From positions 8,334,220 to 8,398,219 of the forward strand of contig JAEMBT020000001.1 in NCBI GenBank assembly GCA_018873245.2: a DNA stretch of 64,000 bases. The letters are read 5' to 3'. Both the position numbers and the translations under genes were made by a program. Origin of the DNA: Archegozetes longisetosus (taxonomy: Eukaryota; Arthropoda; Arachnida; Sarcoptiformes; Trhypochthoniidae). Position 1 is the first letter of the stretch, and each line of letters opens with the position of its first letter. This document shows, piece after piece, positions 1 through 12,040 of this stretch. Under the pieces are notes generated by a model. It made no database searches. It was given only the letters and a program-made list of their open reading frames with translations, and was not told where the DNA came from.

Positions 1-112
1 TTTCATAGTTTTCGGGATCCACACAACTTTTTGAGGATGGAAATTGATTTTAAAAATCTACCTCTATATGAGAATTGAGTAGTTTTCAAGTTTAATAAAT
101 TATAGTAAAGTA

Positions 113-525
113 TTAGGGTTTTGCTTATGTAATGCGGTTTTTGTTAGTAAAATTGCACCGGTCGCCCGGATTCAGGGTTGTCTTCGACACTGAAGTCGTT
201 GTTTCAGAAGCGCGAAAACCATCGCTGACACTGATTCACACTCAGAGCTTTGCGACCATATGTGTCCCGAATGTGTTGTGCGGCTTCGGTAGCATTTGAT
301 CCCCGATGAAATTCATACAACAAACAATATCTTATGTGAGTCTTAGTCGGAAACTCTTCAGCCATTTTGGACACAATTTATTTAAAGATTATTTGTCAAT
401 AATTTGAGTTTAGATATCACTCTTTTGGATGACTTTCCAAAAAAATTTGTAAAAAATCGATTACTGATTCAAGATTGACCTCAAACATAACGTTAAAAAA
501 CCGCATTACATAAGCAAAACCCTAA
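113..525 (-). mobile_element. Internally deleted mariner element (413 bp) in the last intron of copy A
   Basis: Perfect-looking terminal inverted repeats of about 30 bp (TTAGGGTTTTGCTTATGTAA...) are flanked by TA at 111-112 and 526-527. Copy B has the empty site (agtaaagtatatttc). The body encodes, on the minus strand from 365, the N-terminal helix-turn-helix region of a mariner transposase (TEAAQHIRDTYGRKALSV-type, QCQRWFSRF), then an in-frame TGA, then NNDFSVEDNPESGRPVQFY and a stop. The catalytic DDD domain is missing, so it would need transposase supplied in trans. Confidence 0.93.
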
Positions 526-1529
526 TATATTTCTATATATCGCAAAGCTATTTAACATTTAGAGATTTTTATAAAGTCCGGAGAAATACATCTTATATTT
601 AGTTGAAAGCTTTCACTTTTTGGCACAAGTCTTATAAGAATATGCACTATATAAGGATTTTGGGATTCTTGACATTCTTTAAATCCAGAAAAGTTTTAAA
701 ATATAACTTTTTAAAGATACTGCTCTCTAAACACTTGAAAATATATGCAAATGATTTCATTTTAAATCGAAAGCATTTTTAATGATAGTCATAATTCACT
801 AAACTCGAAATGAAGAGGATCTAAATACAATAATACCTCGTATTAGTCTATTTAAGCGATTGGTTGCCAAAGGCTCACTACATCGAGTTATTGCTCAACA
901 AACTTAGATATGAATTGAGATACTAAAAGTATTGTTAGATAAGTTCTGAAGTTGTTGCTCACAGTGTTTTGTATAAAGAGTATATATTAAGTAAAGAACT
1001 GCTTAATGGATACCCGAATCCAGAATAATAAGTATTAATGTCTCTCTTAAGTCATTACTGGCCACAATTAACCTCGAGCAATAATTTTCATGTAAGTCCA
1101 AACTCCAAATATCGAGTTCCCATAGATTTTGTGAACACAAATTAGAACATTTCAATTTTTCAAATTCTTCTAATCTTTCACTGGTGAAAATTCAAAATTT
1201 CAAAAATATATTCAGTAGTTTCAAACTCATTGCTGGCATTTTTTTCCTGTGAATCAAGCTCGAGATAGTAAGGCGAAAGTTTATCGCGCTTCAATGCAAA
1301 CTTCAATCTGAAGCTGATGACTAACATGAACCCATAGGCAATGTTTCCCCTATCATTACAGAAGAAATATTTGACTAAATGCTTAACTAAAGTGATTTAC
1401 CACAAGTCTTTAGTGCACATTATAGCCGAAAGGGTCTAACAATGCATGACATTGAAAATGAGATTCAACCCTTTTTTCGCTAATCTAATGGTTTGAGAGC
1501 ACATATTGACCGCAATAAAAGAGTAACTT

Positions 1530-1697
1530 ATGATCACAACACGTCTTATTGAGAACACATTTAGGGCTCTCAGAAAATACGACTCAAAATATTTAAATCT
1601 AAACCTGATTAAAGATAACTTTGGCTTTGATCCCAAATCAGATAAAATTGTTTCGCAAAAAAATCTTGACATCAATACAGACATATCTTCTCGATAG
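1530..1697 (+). CDS. Conserved 55-aa plus-strand ORF inside the last intron of channel copy A (uncharacterised)
   Basis: ATG to TAG, preceded by an in-frame TAA. The peptide is hydrophilic and protein-like (MITTRLIENTFRALRKYDSK at the start, DNFGFDPKSDKIVSQKNLDI later, ending DISSR). The stretch 1520-1710 differs from copy B at only two bases, against about 5% in the flanking intron and about 10% just to the left. One difference is synonymous, the other Leu to Phe. It is antisense to the channel intron. The opposite strand has an 82-codon ORF (1436-1684) over the same bases, so the conserved product could lie on either strand. I do not recognise a family. Confidence 0.3.
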   Translation: MITTRLIENTFRALRKYDSKYLNLNLIKDNFGFDPKSDKIVSQKNLDINTDISSR

Positions 1698-1786
1698 ATA
1701 AAATCGTTTTCACAACTTTATGTCGATTGAATAACATTTGATTACACAGTTAACAAACGGTGATTTTTCTCAATTAAAATCCTATA

Positions 1787-1808
1787 TATATACCTATATA
1801 GGTATATA
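1787..1808. repeat. 22-bp perfect palindrome
   Basis: An AT-rich palindrome centred on CCTATATAGG. It is preserved in copy B near 49530-49555. It lies in the intron next to the conserved ORF, and no function is apparent. Confidence 0.5.
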
Positions 1809-1909
1809 AATGTTAATCAAATTTTTGAACTTCTTATGGCATAAAAAGTGATTAAAAGTAATGCTTAATTGAAATTTAAGGACTATTTGGGTAATGAAAG
1901 ATTGAATAC

Positions 1910-2085
1910 CTCTCGATGTAGTTGCTTAGGCTCTGATTTATTTCTCTTATTCTCAATTCTCCATAAATAGTTAACGAGAGTGAACTCCAATAGGGCTGAG
2001 AATACAAATGTAGTACAGGCTCCCATCCAAACATCAATCGCTTTGGCGTATGAAACCGGTGGTAAATTACTCTGAATTCCAGCTC
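1910..2085 (-). CDS. Channel copy A, M3 exon and start of intracellular loop
   Basis: A 176-nt exon with acceptor TTTTTCAG and donor GTATTC. It encodes [19 protein letters not shown]3 ([19 protein letters not shown]) and the start of the charged M3-M4 loop ([18 protein letters not shown]). It ends in phase 0, matching the M4 exon seen in copy B. Confidence 0.94.
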
Positions 2086-5000
2086 CTGAAAAATATTATC
2101 CATCAAAACTTAAAGCGTAAAACCGAGTCAATTGCTCAAAAATAATTTGTATTAATTTTTATATAATCAGAGTTACTCTTTTCTGCCAAAGTCTAAAAAT
2201 ATGAAAATATAGTCATCTAAGCATTACGTGTATATTTTCTGAAAGTCTTGAAGCCGAGAACAAGCCAATAGAAAAAATTCTACTAATTTTCTCAAAGACT
2301 TCTCAGATATTTAACAATTAAAGTGTCTTTTCATAGAACTTGTCTCTAATTTTCAACATTTCATTAGAGAAATGGGGAAAATCAAAAACTTGAATATCTT
2401 TGTGTATTGACTCAATCGATTCTAGTCCTGAGTATAAGTTGCTGAGAAATTGGTATCTAGTATTGTGGAAACTTATGAGAAATGAAGAATATCTTAAGTT
2501 ACCCTTAGACGAAATGGTTAGAAGAGTAGTGACTCCGAGAGTGATTCTGGCGGGAATGGCTTCGACGTCGAGCCAGAATGACACCCAAGAGATAACCACA
2601 ATTAAAATAGTGGGCAAATACGATTGAACCAAATGATAACCTAATGCTCTCTGCAGATAGAACTCAGCCTTAAGACAACTGTATTCTCCTGTAATCAGAA
2701 ATAATTGATTGTGAATCAAGTTTTATGAGACAATCCATAGAATTGTTTTGATTACTAACCGATATGAAAAGTCTCTTTACAAAGATTGGTACTAACATTA
2801 GTTATCAGAAATTGAGGTAATTTTAGTTTGTCGTACAACTTCACTGGAGATGAATGAGACCACTGAAGGTTTAGTTCGGTTGTCGTCTTGGAAACTATGA
2901 AATCATTTATTTTTCAATAATACTTTATATAAAATTTAAATTTAAACAAATCTTTTAATATGAGTTTTGAGCGTAGGTATTTATACTATTCAAACAGATA
3001 AATTTCGTTAAAATACATAATTTACAAATTATAAGAACAATTTACTGCTACTAAACTCTTATTTCCGTATGTGTAATGTTAGTAACTCTCTACGAAATGG
3101 TCATATGAGTAGTTTGTTATTAAAGCTAAAATACTTCACTTATTTTAATGATATGTAATCAAATTCTAGGAACTGTTGGATACGACAATAAAAATTAAAA
3201 ATAATCACTATAAATGACTAAAACTGATAGCTATCAGATGAATAACGATAAGCATTTGCATTCATATAGAGTAAAACCTTTTCTAGCACCACAATAAACT
3301 AAACAAATGCAGGCTTATAAAGGAATTTTATGATCTGTTTTGTTCGTAAGAATGAGAAATTATGATCAAGTTTGAAATTAATTACTCTATACTTTTGAGT
3401 GTTTTCAGATATCTTATGCAAAATCGTTTTGTTGGATATGACTCTAATTATGACTAAAATAATCATTAGTTAACTTTCAATGCTTTATTCCTGAAAATTA
3501 ATGAATTATGAATACTTCAGTTGAAATACTTTATCTATTTTTACCATTAATAATAATTAGATTTATTTTGAATCCAACCTGAATATGAAGTCATTTTTCA
3601 TTTCTAATCGAGTTTTAAAACTTTTCTCAAACTTTTTAAACTTATGCTCAAAGTTGAAAATATATTGAAATTTGTGCAGTACTAATCATTTTGAAATTTT
3701 CATGAACTTAATAGAATCTGATCTTTCATAAGCTCATAAAAGTTTTTTATTCAAATAATTCATTTCACCAACAATTAAAAACTTTGATAGACATCTGGTA
3801 ACGCCTCTAAGAAGTAGAGTATTATGGGTTACATAAGGCTTACTTCTCGAATAATTGATAGATACATGAATGATAAAGAGTGAAGTGTTTGTTGACTTAC
3901 ATGATGCCAACTCTATGGCACATATTTGTGAGTCCATAGGATATCGGTATAAGTCCATCATACATGAGAAACGAAGCTTAAGCCTAAAAATAATGGCAAT
4001 ACGTGCGACATATTAATAGTTGAACTATATGTTTGCCTCAAGTTTGCTAAACTTTGCTTTTAGTAGATATGAAACGATTAAATCGTTTGCGGACGATGGG
4101 ATAAATGACTGTCTATACAGAGTTTAACAAGATCTTCTCCAAGAGATGTACAACAAAAACTATTCAAGGTATAAGTTTGAGCCGAATTTTATTAAAGAGA
4201 TTTAAGGAACGGAAATGAGAGGTACAAGTTTAATACTCTCTATGGCTACCGTTTGCGCGAAGTGCAGCTTCAAGTTTTTCTAGATACGATAGAAGCAGTG
4301 TTTCAAACAATTCTATATCATTCTCGAGTGATTTCAACATTTCTGTTACGTGTTTCGTAAGGATTGAGAGTGAAAATTAATTTTTACCGGTTTCTGCAAC
4401 CATTCGACCCTCAGCTTTGTTAATGAAAACTGTTCAAGCATGTTTCGCTTCTTCAAATGCAATGCGTCTAGTTCTGTCAACGTCAAAGTTTTACATTGTC
4501 ATATGTCTGGCCATTACGGAGGGTATCGACAATTATGAAAACACGTTGAAATAAACATTTTTGTATTCTTATTGCATGGTAAGCTTACATAAAAACAAAA
4601 TGTGTTCTGAAGCGCAAAATTAAAAATTTGAGTTAGACTTCTATTGCATGAGTTATTTTCATTTTGACAGTACTTCAGAAAACACGCATTAACATGCACA
4701 TATCATTGGTAGTTTCTACTGTAATCTCCTTGCAAGAGATCTTGTGAAACCTTGTATAGCAATCACTTATATTGCTCTTCTGGCACGTCATTTGATTCTC
4801 ACTTGTTTTCTTCGATCAACTAATAGAATTAATTTAATTTGGATAATGCTTTCAACTGTGTCTCAATGTTTCTATCCAATAGCGAATTAGACGTACATTA
4901 TCTTTTATCTCGTATTATCTAATTGTTTCTTAGAACATAAAGTATTTTCTGGTTTTGATTCATGTCTGTTCATGCTCTCAATAATCAAACTTGAATTTAG

Positions 5001-8000
5001 TGATGCTTTCAAAGTAGTATTGACATATCTTTTTTACCTGGTCATCACTTTACAGCTTCTAAACTTAATTTTTAGCAAAGTTTATATCACTAAAGTGAAA
5101 ATTCTTGTCTCAAGACATCTAAGTCTGGGTGCTTTTGAATTATTTAAGTCTATTGAGCTTTACTTTACAAGCACTTTAGCTATAATGTTGTCTACTTCTC
5201 GATTAATCATGAATTTGGCAAATAAGTTAATTAATTAGGAAATTCACTCAATTCTCACAAATTTAAACACTTTATAACAAATAGCCTTTATTTAACATAA
5301 AAAATTGAATCAATTGTAGTCTTATTCCTGAACAAAATAAAAACACAACTCAGAGATAGTCATTTATTTCAATAAAACAAATAAAGTTCAGTACACAAAA
5401 AATCGACAGACAAATTGAAAAAGTTGAGATTCTTTTTATTTGATTTGTGATTTATGTGAAAGATATTCAACAGTTGATTGAAGAAAAGATGCATAAAATT
5501 ACAGATTCTGTTAGAAAAGAAGAAATCAAGTGTTTATCAAGTTTTTACTTCATTTTTATACTATGCATATGATTAATGTGTGAGAAGTTATGGCAGAATA
5601 TCTGTACATTTGCATATTCTTCATATAAACTAATCTATTGTTTGACTCAATATTTCGACGACAATAACTTATTCAAACATTTTTGGTATATATTTATGTT
5701 AATAGTATATGGATAGCTGTGAATTGCGAAAATTTCATAAATTTTCATCAGTTTTATTACTACTGGAAGTGATTAATCTGTTGTTTACCACTCTCTATAA
5801 GGCTAAAAATGCACATCGATTTTGATTGTTGTTTTGCTGAAGTGAGCACAAATATTGTCATTCAATTCTCTATTGAATTTCAGCTTGAATTCAAGGCATT
5901 GATAGGCAGTAATAGCTGTTGAATTTTACACTCAAAAGCCTCAAATGATAAACGTTTGATTTGGTTTGACCCTCATTTCTTAAACACTTCATAGAGAACA
6001 CAATATATGAGCAAAAGTTTATGAATCAAATACTGAGACAACAAAAACTGCATTAGTTATAAAGCTCGAAGAGTAAGTTATGTGCAATACTGTAAACACT
6101 GACACTTAACCGCTTTTCCGCTTCAACTAATCGGATACTCGAAAACTTAATTCCAAACAATTAACAAGACTTACCTCAACATGTAGAGTATTTTACCACC
6201 AGTTTCGAGTCTAACTAAAACATTGGGAACTGTGACATATTGGAATTCAGCTGTTTTTGCATTGGCAAAAAACACTTCTGGTTTCCAAATCATTTGCACT
6301 AACTTCGGGTCATTAAGATCGAGAGCTCGGGTGATGTTTCCAGATTTGAGCCGCTCGTCATACCAGCTCTGACGCAGATATAGGTCCACTTCATAATCCA
6401 TCGATTCTGGATTTATTGAACCAATCGATCGAATAAATATCTCACACGTCACTATTGTGGGGATACCTATGCGAATAATTCCAGAATTCACTTTTAGTAT
6501 AATAATCTTTTCTTAATTAAATACTTTTCCAAAAGAAGGTCTTAAGTGTTAACCACATATAGGTTTCTTTTGAGTCCTTCCAGCACATTATTTCATTTTT
6601 AAAGCACTATCAAAGCTGTACAGTTAAAATCTTAATAATCCTCCATAACAAGAAAAATTCGTTGTTATGTCAATTTATGTGATTCGTATCAATTTTTTAC
6701 AAAGTTGATTCAACACTTTCTTTGATTACTAACATTAAATATTCTATTAGTTTATTTATATCTCCAATATTTTGATCTGATAGAAAGTATGCCATCACAA
6801 CACATAACTGATAGTTGCTATCAATGATTGTTAAGTTTTTGAGTGTAATGCATTGGCAATGCATGAATGTTATCACATATGGGCTAATGGTGTTCTTTAG
6901 GATCTTTAGGATGATTACGAGCAATTGATTGTATTGAGACTGGAATTTGAAATGATTTAAGGCTTGAATCTAATGGTTATTATTCTTATTATTTACAACT
7001 AATATTTAAAATATTCGGAATGTTGAGAATGTGCAGAATTCTTAGAATCTACAAATTATGCATAAACTTTGAAATACCTGAAGCTTAAAAATTCAGACTG
7101 AAATATGAAAATTTTTCAATTCAATATACTTTGATTTAATTGCTTTTGATATTTCATACTTGCATCCCATTTATCCGTTAAGAGATCGTTACCACTTCAA
7201 GAGTTTTTAATTTGTTTCCAATCAAGTTTCTGAAAAACTTTTTACTAAATAGTTTTTTCAATTTTTACCTATTCTACTCATATATACCATAATAAAACTC
7301 TGTGTTATATTGAAAAGTTTACAAGAATTTTGTTTCTCAAACCATTTGAAGCCTGGTTTATATTTCGTAGAAATGTTTGTTTTATCACCTTTTTTATCCT
7401 AAATAGGTTTGTTATGATAACTTTCCAGATATCACTTATCTGTAATTATTATTTGCATTATTGATATTTATGTATCAAATATTTAGAGAAACACAAATTA
7501 AAACATATCTGAGTTACATCTCTAGCACTAAAACCCAAACTATATGCCAAAAGACTTCATTGATATTTTCAATATTAGTTCGTTCCCTCAGATATTTGTG
7601 AACAGTTTTTAGTTGACAGATTATTACAATATAGAAAATTGAAGTTGAAGTATACAGTTATTCTATTAGACAACACCCAAACACAGTATTATTTTGTTCG
7701 TTCATTGCATAACTTATCATAGCTCTGAACGTGTGTTAGACAACAGCTTGAAGTCTGTATTGCATAACGTGTTGCAGTATTAGAGAAAGCTTTCATAAGT
7801 GAAAAAGCTATGACTTGTACAGATTTTTTTGAGTTGCCAGCATATACTTATAATATTTCTGTTGAGATAATCCCATAAACAATGAAGCAAACGTGAACAA
7901 AACATTCTCGGAATATTTTTAGTTTCATTTGAGTATTACGTGATTCTTAATGTGATCTCAAATTTTTTCTTTCAAATCAAACTTTTTTAGTCATTTTAGT

Positions 8001-8862
8001 GATTATTTTTAGGATTTGTGTCACTGAATAAAAGGAAAATATTACAGTAAAACAGTCACAGTTACATTCTGAATTAAATAGGAATCTTTATGGTGGTTTT
8101 ATTGTAATTATAGGCAACATTATTACTACTATTATTGAATTTGAAACATTCATGCTTTTAATGCCACTCGAGAGACATTTGAGGGCTTTTGTGATTCCTG
8201 TGAGAACCCTTTTGTTTTTGATTTTCTGGACAGAATCGCATCATTGATGATGATTTTGTAGGAAGAAGTAGTTGTAAAATCTCTTCATCATTGAGTCTAT
8301 GCATTGTTTCGCAATGTTTCAAATAGACTTATAGTGAGACAGTTCTAAATCTTACATAATTTGGAATTTACTTTTCGTATATTTCCTATTAATTTATGTT
8401 TGAAATTAATAGATTTTGTTTCTATTCAATAATTCCGTCTTATTTGTGACTGATTCCTAAAACAACTTTCATTGAATCGATAAAAAGTCTTTATTTCTTT
8501 GTATGGGAAGAGAAAAGACTAATCCAGTTATCACTTTTCCAATTCAATAAATTAAGCTTAAAATCATAAAAATTTAATACTTATGTTACACAAACACAAT
8601 CTGGAGAAAACGACAGCTTAAATTGAATAGCAACTATCTAAAGCTCTAAGTCTGACAAATACAAATATATGTTAGACATACAAACATTAGTAAATTATTG
8701 TTACAATAGGATCGATTGTAAATATAAATTAAACAAAATCTTAGATATCGATAGTCATGACTCTTACCTAAGTGACTTTTCGGGAGAGCTCTTCTATCAT
8801 ACCCTTTGAGAAGATGGTCCAATTGGTTCAGATCACTATCACTGTTGAACTTCGGTTGAGCC
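1910..8862 (-). CDS. Cys-loop ligand-gated anion channel subunit, copy A (partial: M4 exon lies off the left edge)
   Basis: Subunit of a pentameric neurotransmitter-gated chloride channel of the plasma membrane, GABA/glycine/glutamate-receptor class. Six exons read in order on the minus strand: 8862-8768, 6490-6175, 3983-3901, 2894-2760, 2688-2503 and 2085-1910, with compatible phases and GT-AG introns. The spliced protein shows the extracellular ligand-binding domain, a Cys-loop with two cysteines 13 residues apart ([17 protein letters not shown]), a second cysteine pair (NLCKETF...EYSCLKAEF) as in glycine and GluCl receptors, then M1, M2 and M3. M2 begins with [14 protein letters not shown]; the PAR motif marks anion selectivity. 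M3 keeps a glycine (DVWMGAC) where macrocyclic-lactone-sensitive GluCls have one. The M4 exon must lie before base 1, because base 1 aligns with base 48120 of copy B, 27 bp upstream of that copy's M4 exon. The signal-peptide exon is not securely placed. The closest named subfamily (GluCl, glycine-like or CG12344-like) cannot be settled by eye. Confidence 0.9.
2503..2688 (-). CDS. Channel copy A, M1-M2 exon
   Basis: A 186-nt exon with acceptor TTACAG and donor GTAACT. It encodes the second loop-C cysteine (EYSCLKAEF), all of M1 ([19 protein letters not shown]) and the pore-lining M2 with the anion-selective PAR motif. It ends in a G that completes a glycine codon with the next exon. Confidence 0.95.
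2760..2894 (-). CDS. Channel copy A, pre-M1 exon (loop C, first cysteine)
   Basis: A 135-nt exon with acceptor TTTCATAG and donor GTTAGT. It encodes [12 protein letters not shown]... through LCKETFHI, and carries the first cysteine of the second disulfide typical of glycine, GluCl and HisCl receptors. Confidence 0.92.
3901..3983 (-). CDS. Channel copy A, Cys-loop exon
   Basis: An 83-nt exon with acceptor TTTTTAG and donor GTAAGT. It joins in frame to the previous exon and encodes LKLRFSC...QICAIELAS. It holds both disulfide cysteines and the conserved YPMD turn of the Cys-loop, which couples agonist binding to the pore. Confidence 0.93.
4122..4750. mobile_element. TIR element of about 630 bp present only in copy A
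   Basis: The ends form imperfect inverted repeats (gtttaACAAGATCTTCTCC against gtttcACAAGATCTCTTGC read inward). Copy B passes directly from gtctacatag to gatacttgttttcttcg with only a short unmatched stretch. No recognisable transposase remains inside. The 61-codon minus-strand ORF at 4514-4699 looks accidental. Confidence 0.5.
6175..6490 (-). CDS. Channel copy A, ligand-binding domain exon
   Basis: It encodes the beta-sandwich core: [18 protein letters not shown], then [20 protein letters not shown], ending at ILYMLR. The acceptor is the AG at 6492-6491 and the donor is GTAAGT at 6174. It is 316 nt long, three fewer than in copy B, because the acceptor dinucleotide has moved; the exon begins with a split valine codon here. 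Confidence 0.92.
8140..8665. other. Copy A intronic or upstream segment absent from copy B
   Basis: About 520 bp with no ORF or repeat that I recognise. In copy B the corresponding place holds a Tc1-like remnant instead, so the original sequence was probably lost there when the element arrived or decayed. Confidence 0.4.
8768..8862 (-). CDS. Channel copy A, N-terminal extracellular exon
   Basis: It encodes about 30 residues including [19 protein letters not shown], the start of the ligand-binding domain. The donor GTAAGAG at 8767-8761 is clear and leaves phase 1. The acceptor is less certain: TTGACAG gives a start at 8862, while an upstream AAAAG would give 8877. Both leave phase 2, so the frame is unaffected. 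The reading frame is open in both gene copies. Confidence 0.8.
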
Positions 8863-10515
8863 CTGTCAAGTAGTGGACTTTTGTTTTATTATTATTTTTT
8901 TAGATTTTTTTATTCTTATTTTTGTTGTTATTCAAGAACTTCGCAGATCATATGATAGATAGTAGTCGTGCTATTAACCGAAAGTATTACTTTTGCTTCA
9001 GTTAAAACAAGTTAAAAGTTATCTTACTTTCGATTTACATTAGGTATTTGAAAGGCTCTATGTTTGCACAATATAGTTATACATTCAATAAAATAGTGTT
9101 TTATATGTAAATTTCTAGTAATTATGAATGCATTGCACGCACTTTTACATAACTCATATCAAATCAATTCAAAAAATGTATTTCAAATTGATTTACATGT
9201 GAAGTATCTAAAAGTTTTGTTGAGAAATTATATTTTTCAGTAATAAAATTACCATAAACTTGATCACTGAATTGATTGAATATTATATTAACATTTGATT
9301 CGTAAGCTCTTATGAAATAAACTTGACTTAAATTCTTTTCATGGCATCGAATATAATTAAAAACTCATTATAAGCAGATTTTTGAGAGACCAATTGTTAA
9401 TCGATTTTGCAACGATCTCAAAATTATATACTCTTTGGAATATGAGTGAATTTACCCTAAAAATTGATTGAGAATTTTATTTGTTGAATTGATAGGAATT
9501 TTAGCAGAATTGTACTGTAATAAACTTGAAAATTTGGTGTAACGGCACTTTTATGGCTCTGATGATCGATTCTATTTTTCGCTTTATAGCAATTTCATGA
9601 CAATAGTCACGAAACTATCATGTTCTCTACTTTATTACATATTTTGTAGTATATTTTTTACATCTATTCTTTTTCGATATTATCAGTATTTAGTGCAGAA
9701 ATCGATGAAAACATATTTAACGCTGTTTTAAATGAACTGAAAATTTAAATTCAAGTACTTATCAATTTTTGAAAGCTGTACAAAATGTTTTCTAAGGTAA
9801 ATGTTCGACTCAATTATATTTGTGGCAAATATTCTTATATTAACCTTGAAATGGGTTTTCTTACAATATTTTTATTACGTATAAGTTTGCGAAGAATTAA
9901 CAATCGAAACCATCAAAAATTAGGAGCAATGGGTTTTTGAAATTTAAGCTTAAAATATACAAATTCTTTGTTTGGTTTGATTTAAAAATTCTAATCACGA
10001 ATTGGAAAACAATAAATTTTGAGTTTTCAGATCAAGTCTGAATAACAAGAATGAATTGTTTTTGAGATTCTGATAAAAAATATGCAAAAAATCAATCTTC
10101 ATGAATCGTAAACTCTGTTTTTTATGTTTGTGATTTATCCTTAAAGAACATTATTGAAATTTTTGTCTATATGCTCAGTAAAATAAATCTAGTTTCAATT
10201 CAAAAATGTGAAAATTAAAGATTTGGTCCTTGAGGTATTATTTATTTGAACATTAATTATGTTTAGACTTAGATATGAGAGAAATCTTGAATTAAAGGGA
10301 GGAAAGTCTTGAGCAAATATTTGATATGAAGTTCTTATCAAAACATTCTCTTATTCGCACTGCACAAATTCTTATTTCGTTCATTTATTGTGAGATTTAT
10401 TTTAACTCTAAATTAAAGCTCTTATCAATTCTATAACTCATTCACTATGAAAGAGGATTCAGATGTAGATATAAATTTGAATTTATTATAAAGGAGATCA
10501 GTATGAACAAGGGGC

Positions 10516-10615
10516 TTGTTAAGGAATATTCAAAATTTTTAATTTTGTGTCAGACTTAATGCCAGATGTGAAACTATTTATATTGCTGGATGTTTGTCTA
10601 GAACTAGTGCAAATA
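10516..10615. other. Highly conserved non-exonic island 1
   Basis: About 100 nt differs from copy B (58457-58556) at a single base, while flanking DNA is clearly more diverged. No long ORF is present. Short plus-strand frames (MPDVKLFILLDVCLELVQ) are open in both copies. It may be a cis-regulatory element or a short exon of the channel locus. Confidence 0.4.
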
Positions 10616-11420
10616 TTTTCTCATTATTCAATCTAATTGATAGATAACACAAGAGAATAGACTCATTTATTAGTACTAAGAATGAGATGAATGTTAGTTA
10701 GGTATTGATAAGAAAATTTTCATTTGTTTTACTGGTGACTAGAAATTGAGTTGTTTTTCTGTTGAAATCCAAGATAAACGGAAAGTAATTATCATATAGA
10801 TTATTATGGCCTTAGTTTAAAATTAAATGTCTACAAACTGTTAGCCTTTAGCTCTGTTTTATTTGTTAGGTTTTGAAATTGAGTTTTAGACTGTTTGAGA
10901 GTGCAATTCGTTTATCAGATGTGAAATTGTGTTTCAAACGCAAACTAATTTATTCAAGAGATATCGGATAGAGTTGATAACTATTATTTAGCTACTTTTT
11001 CTTTGTTTAGGAAACTATCAATTCTAGGCACAATAAACCTCTTTATAATGAACTAGTAAAGAATGAATTGATTCAGTACTAAAACTTGACTGTAAGGGTG
11101 CTTTTAGTATAAAAAAATATGAAAAAACCTAGATATGTCACGAAATAGTAATCGGATTGCTATAAGAGAAAATACAAACATTAGATATCAATAAATTTGT
11201 CTGAAACATCTGTTTCGCTAATTATTTTTATTTTTCTCGACTATCATTTGTCTTAACTATGGTTTTCACGTTAGTAAAGATTGTTCAATCATTACTTCAA
11301 ATATAATTTAAGAAATATTTCATCAATTATTATACATTTAAACATAACTTAAACTCCAACTATCTATACATTAGTTTTACTTTCAAAGCATTGCTGGTGT
11401 TGTTGTTTTTAAAGTAAGTA

Positions 11421-11991
11421 CAGAGTATCAAAATAGTCACATACCAAAAGTGTTTTTTAATTTTACAAAATTGAATGCAGGTAAAGATTTGTCTTTTATT
11501 TTATTTTAAAGAACAACAATGGGGTTTTAATATACAAGGTCTTTAAAGTGTTTGCCTTCGGAGACAATAACATAGCGAAGGTGAATAATGAATTCGTTCA
11601 TCATGCGTTGATAGACCTCTTTTTAAATGCTATTCATTTCGTGTGTGATAAGTGATTTTAACTGTTCTATAGTTCTTGACCTCTGAGCATACACCCGATC
11701 CCTAAGATAGTCCCAAAGAAAATAATCACGTAGATTAAGCTCTGGTAAATACAGAAGCCAATCTGTTCCACTATCGATGAATTTTTCGCTGTCCAAGCTG
11801 ATAACACAATACTGAAAGTGGTTATTTAACATAGTAAAATAATAATGTTGGATTAACAAATATTTTAGAATTGAACACGCGCAAAAACTCCCATATGTAT
11901 GGTGTTCAAAAAGGCAAAACGGGTTCTTCATGTGCACAAATTTTAATATAAAACAAAAATAATTTTGGTATGTGAGTATTTTGACGCCCTG
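11421..11991 (-). mobile_element. Tc1/mariner-superfamily element (571 bp) with C-terminal transposase fragment
   Basis: Terminal inverted repeats of about 28 bp (CAGAGTATCAAAATAGTCAC at the left, CAGGGCGTCAAAATACTCAC from the right) are flanked by TA at 11419-11420 and 11992-11993. Copy B has the empty site (aagtattaatgcag near 59380). The minus strand keeps the end of a DDE transposase: LPELNLRDYFLWDYLRDRVY followed by RTIEQLKSLITHEMNS, the usual PDLxPxDFFLWGYLK...RTxEELK pattern. The upstream catalytic part is missing, so the element is not autonomous. Confidence 0.85.
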
Positions 11992-12040
11992 TATTAATGC
12001 AGTAGACATTTATTTATGGTATATATAGGGTTGAGGAGTT

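Noticed and set aside
1436..1684. Minus-strand 82-codon ORF in the last channel intron, open in both copies
   Set aside because: It lacks good splice sites to join the channel and is antisense to the more protein-like 55-codon ORF. Its left part is as diverged as ordinary intron.
2400..2627. Plus-strand 75-codon ORF
   Set aside because: It is antisense to the M1-M2 exon of the channel.
3734..3961. Minus-strand ORF read beyond the Cys-loop exon
   Set aside because: Only the first part is exonic. The rest runs past the GTAAGT donor into the intron.
4972..5238. Hydrophobic plus-strand ORF of 88 codons
   Set aside because: Copy B equivalent is full of frameshifts and stops. Composition is that expected of AT-rich intron sequence.
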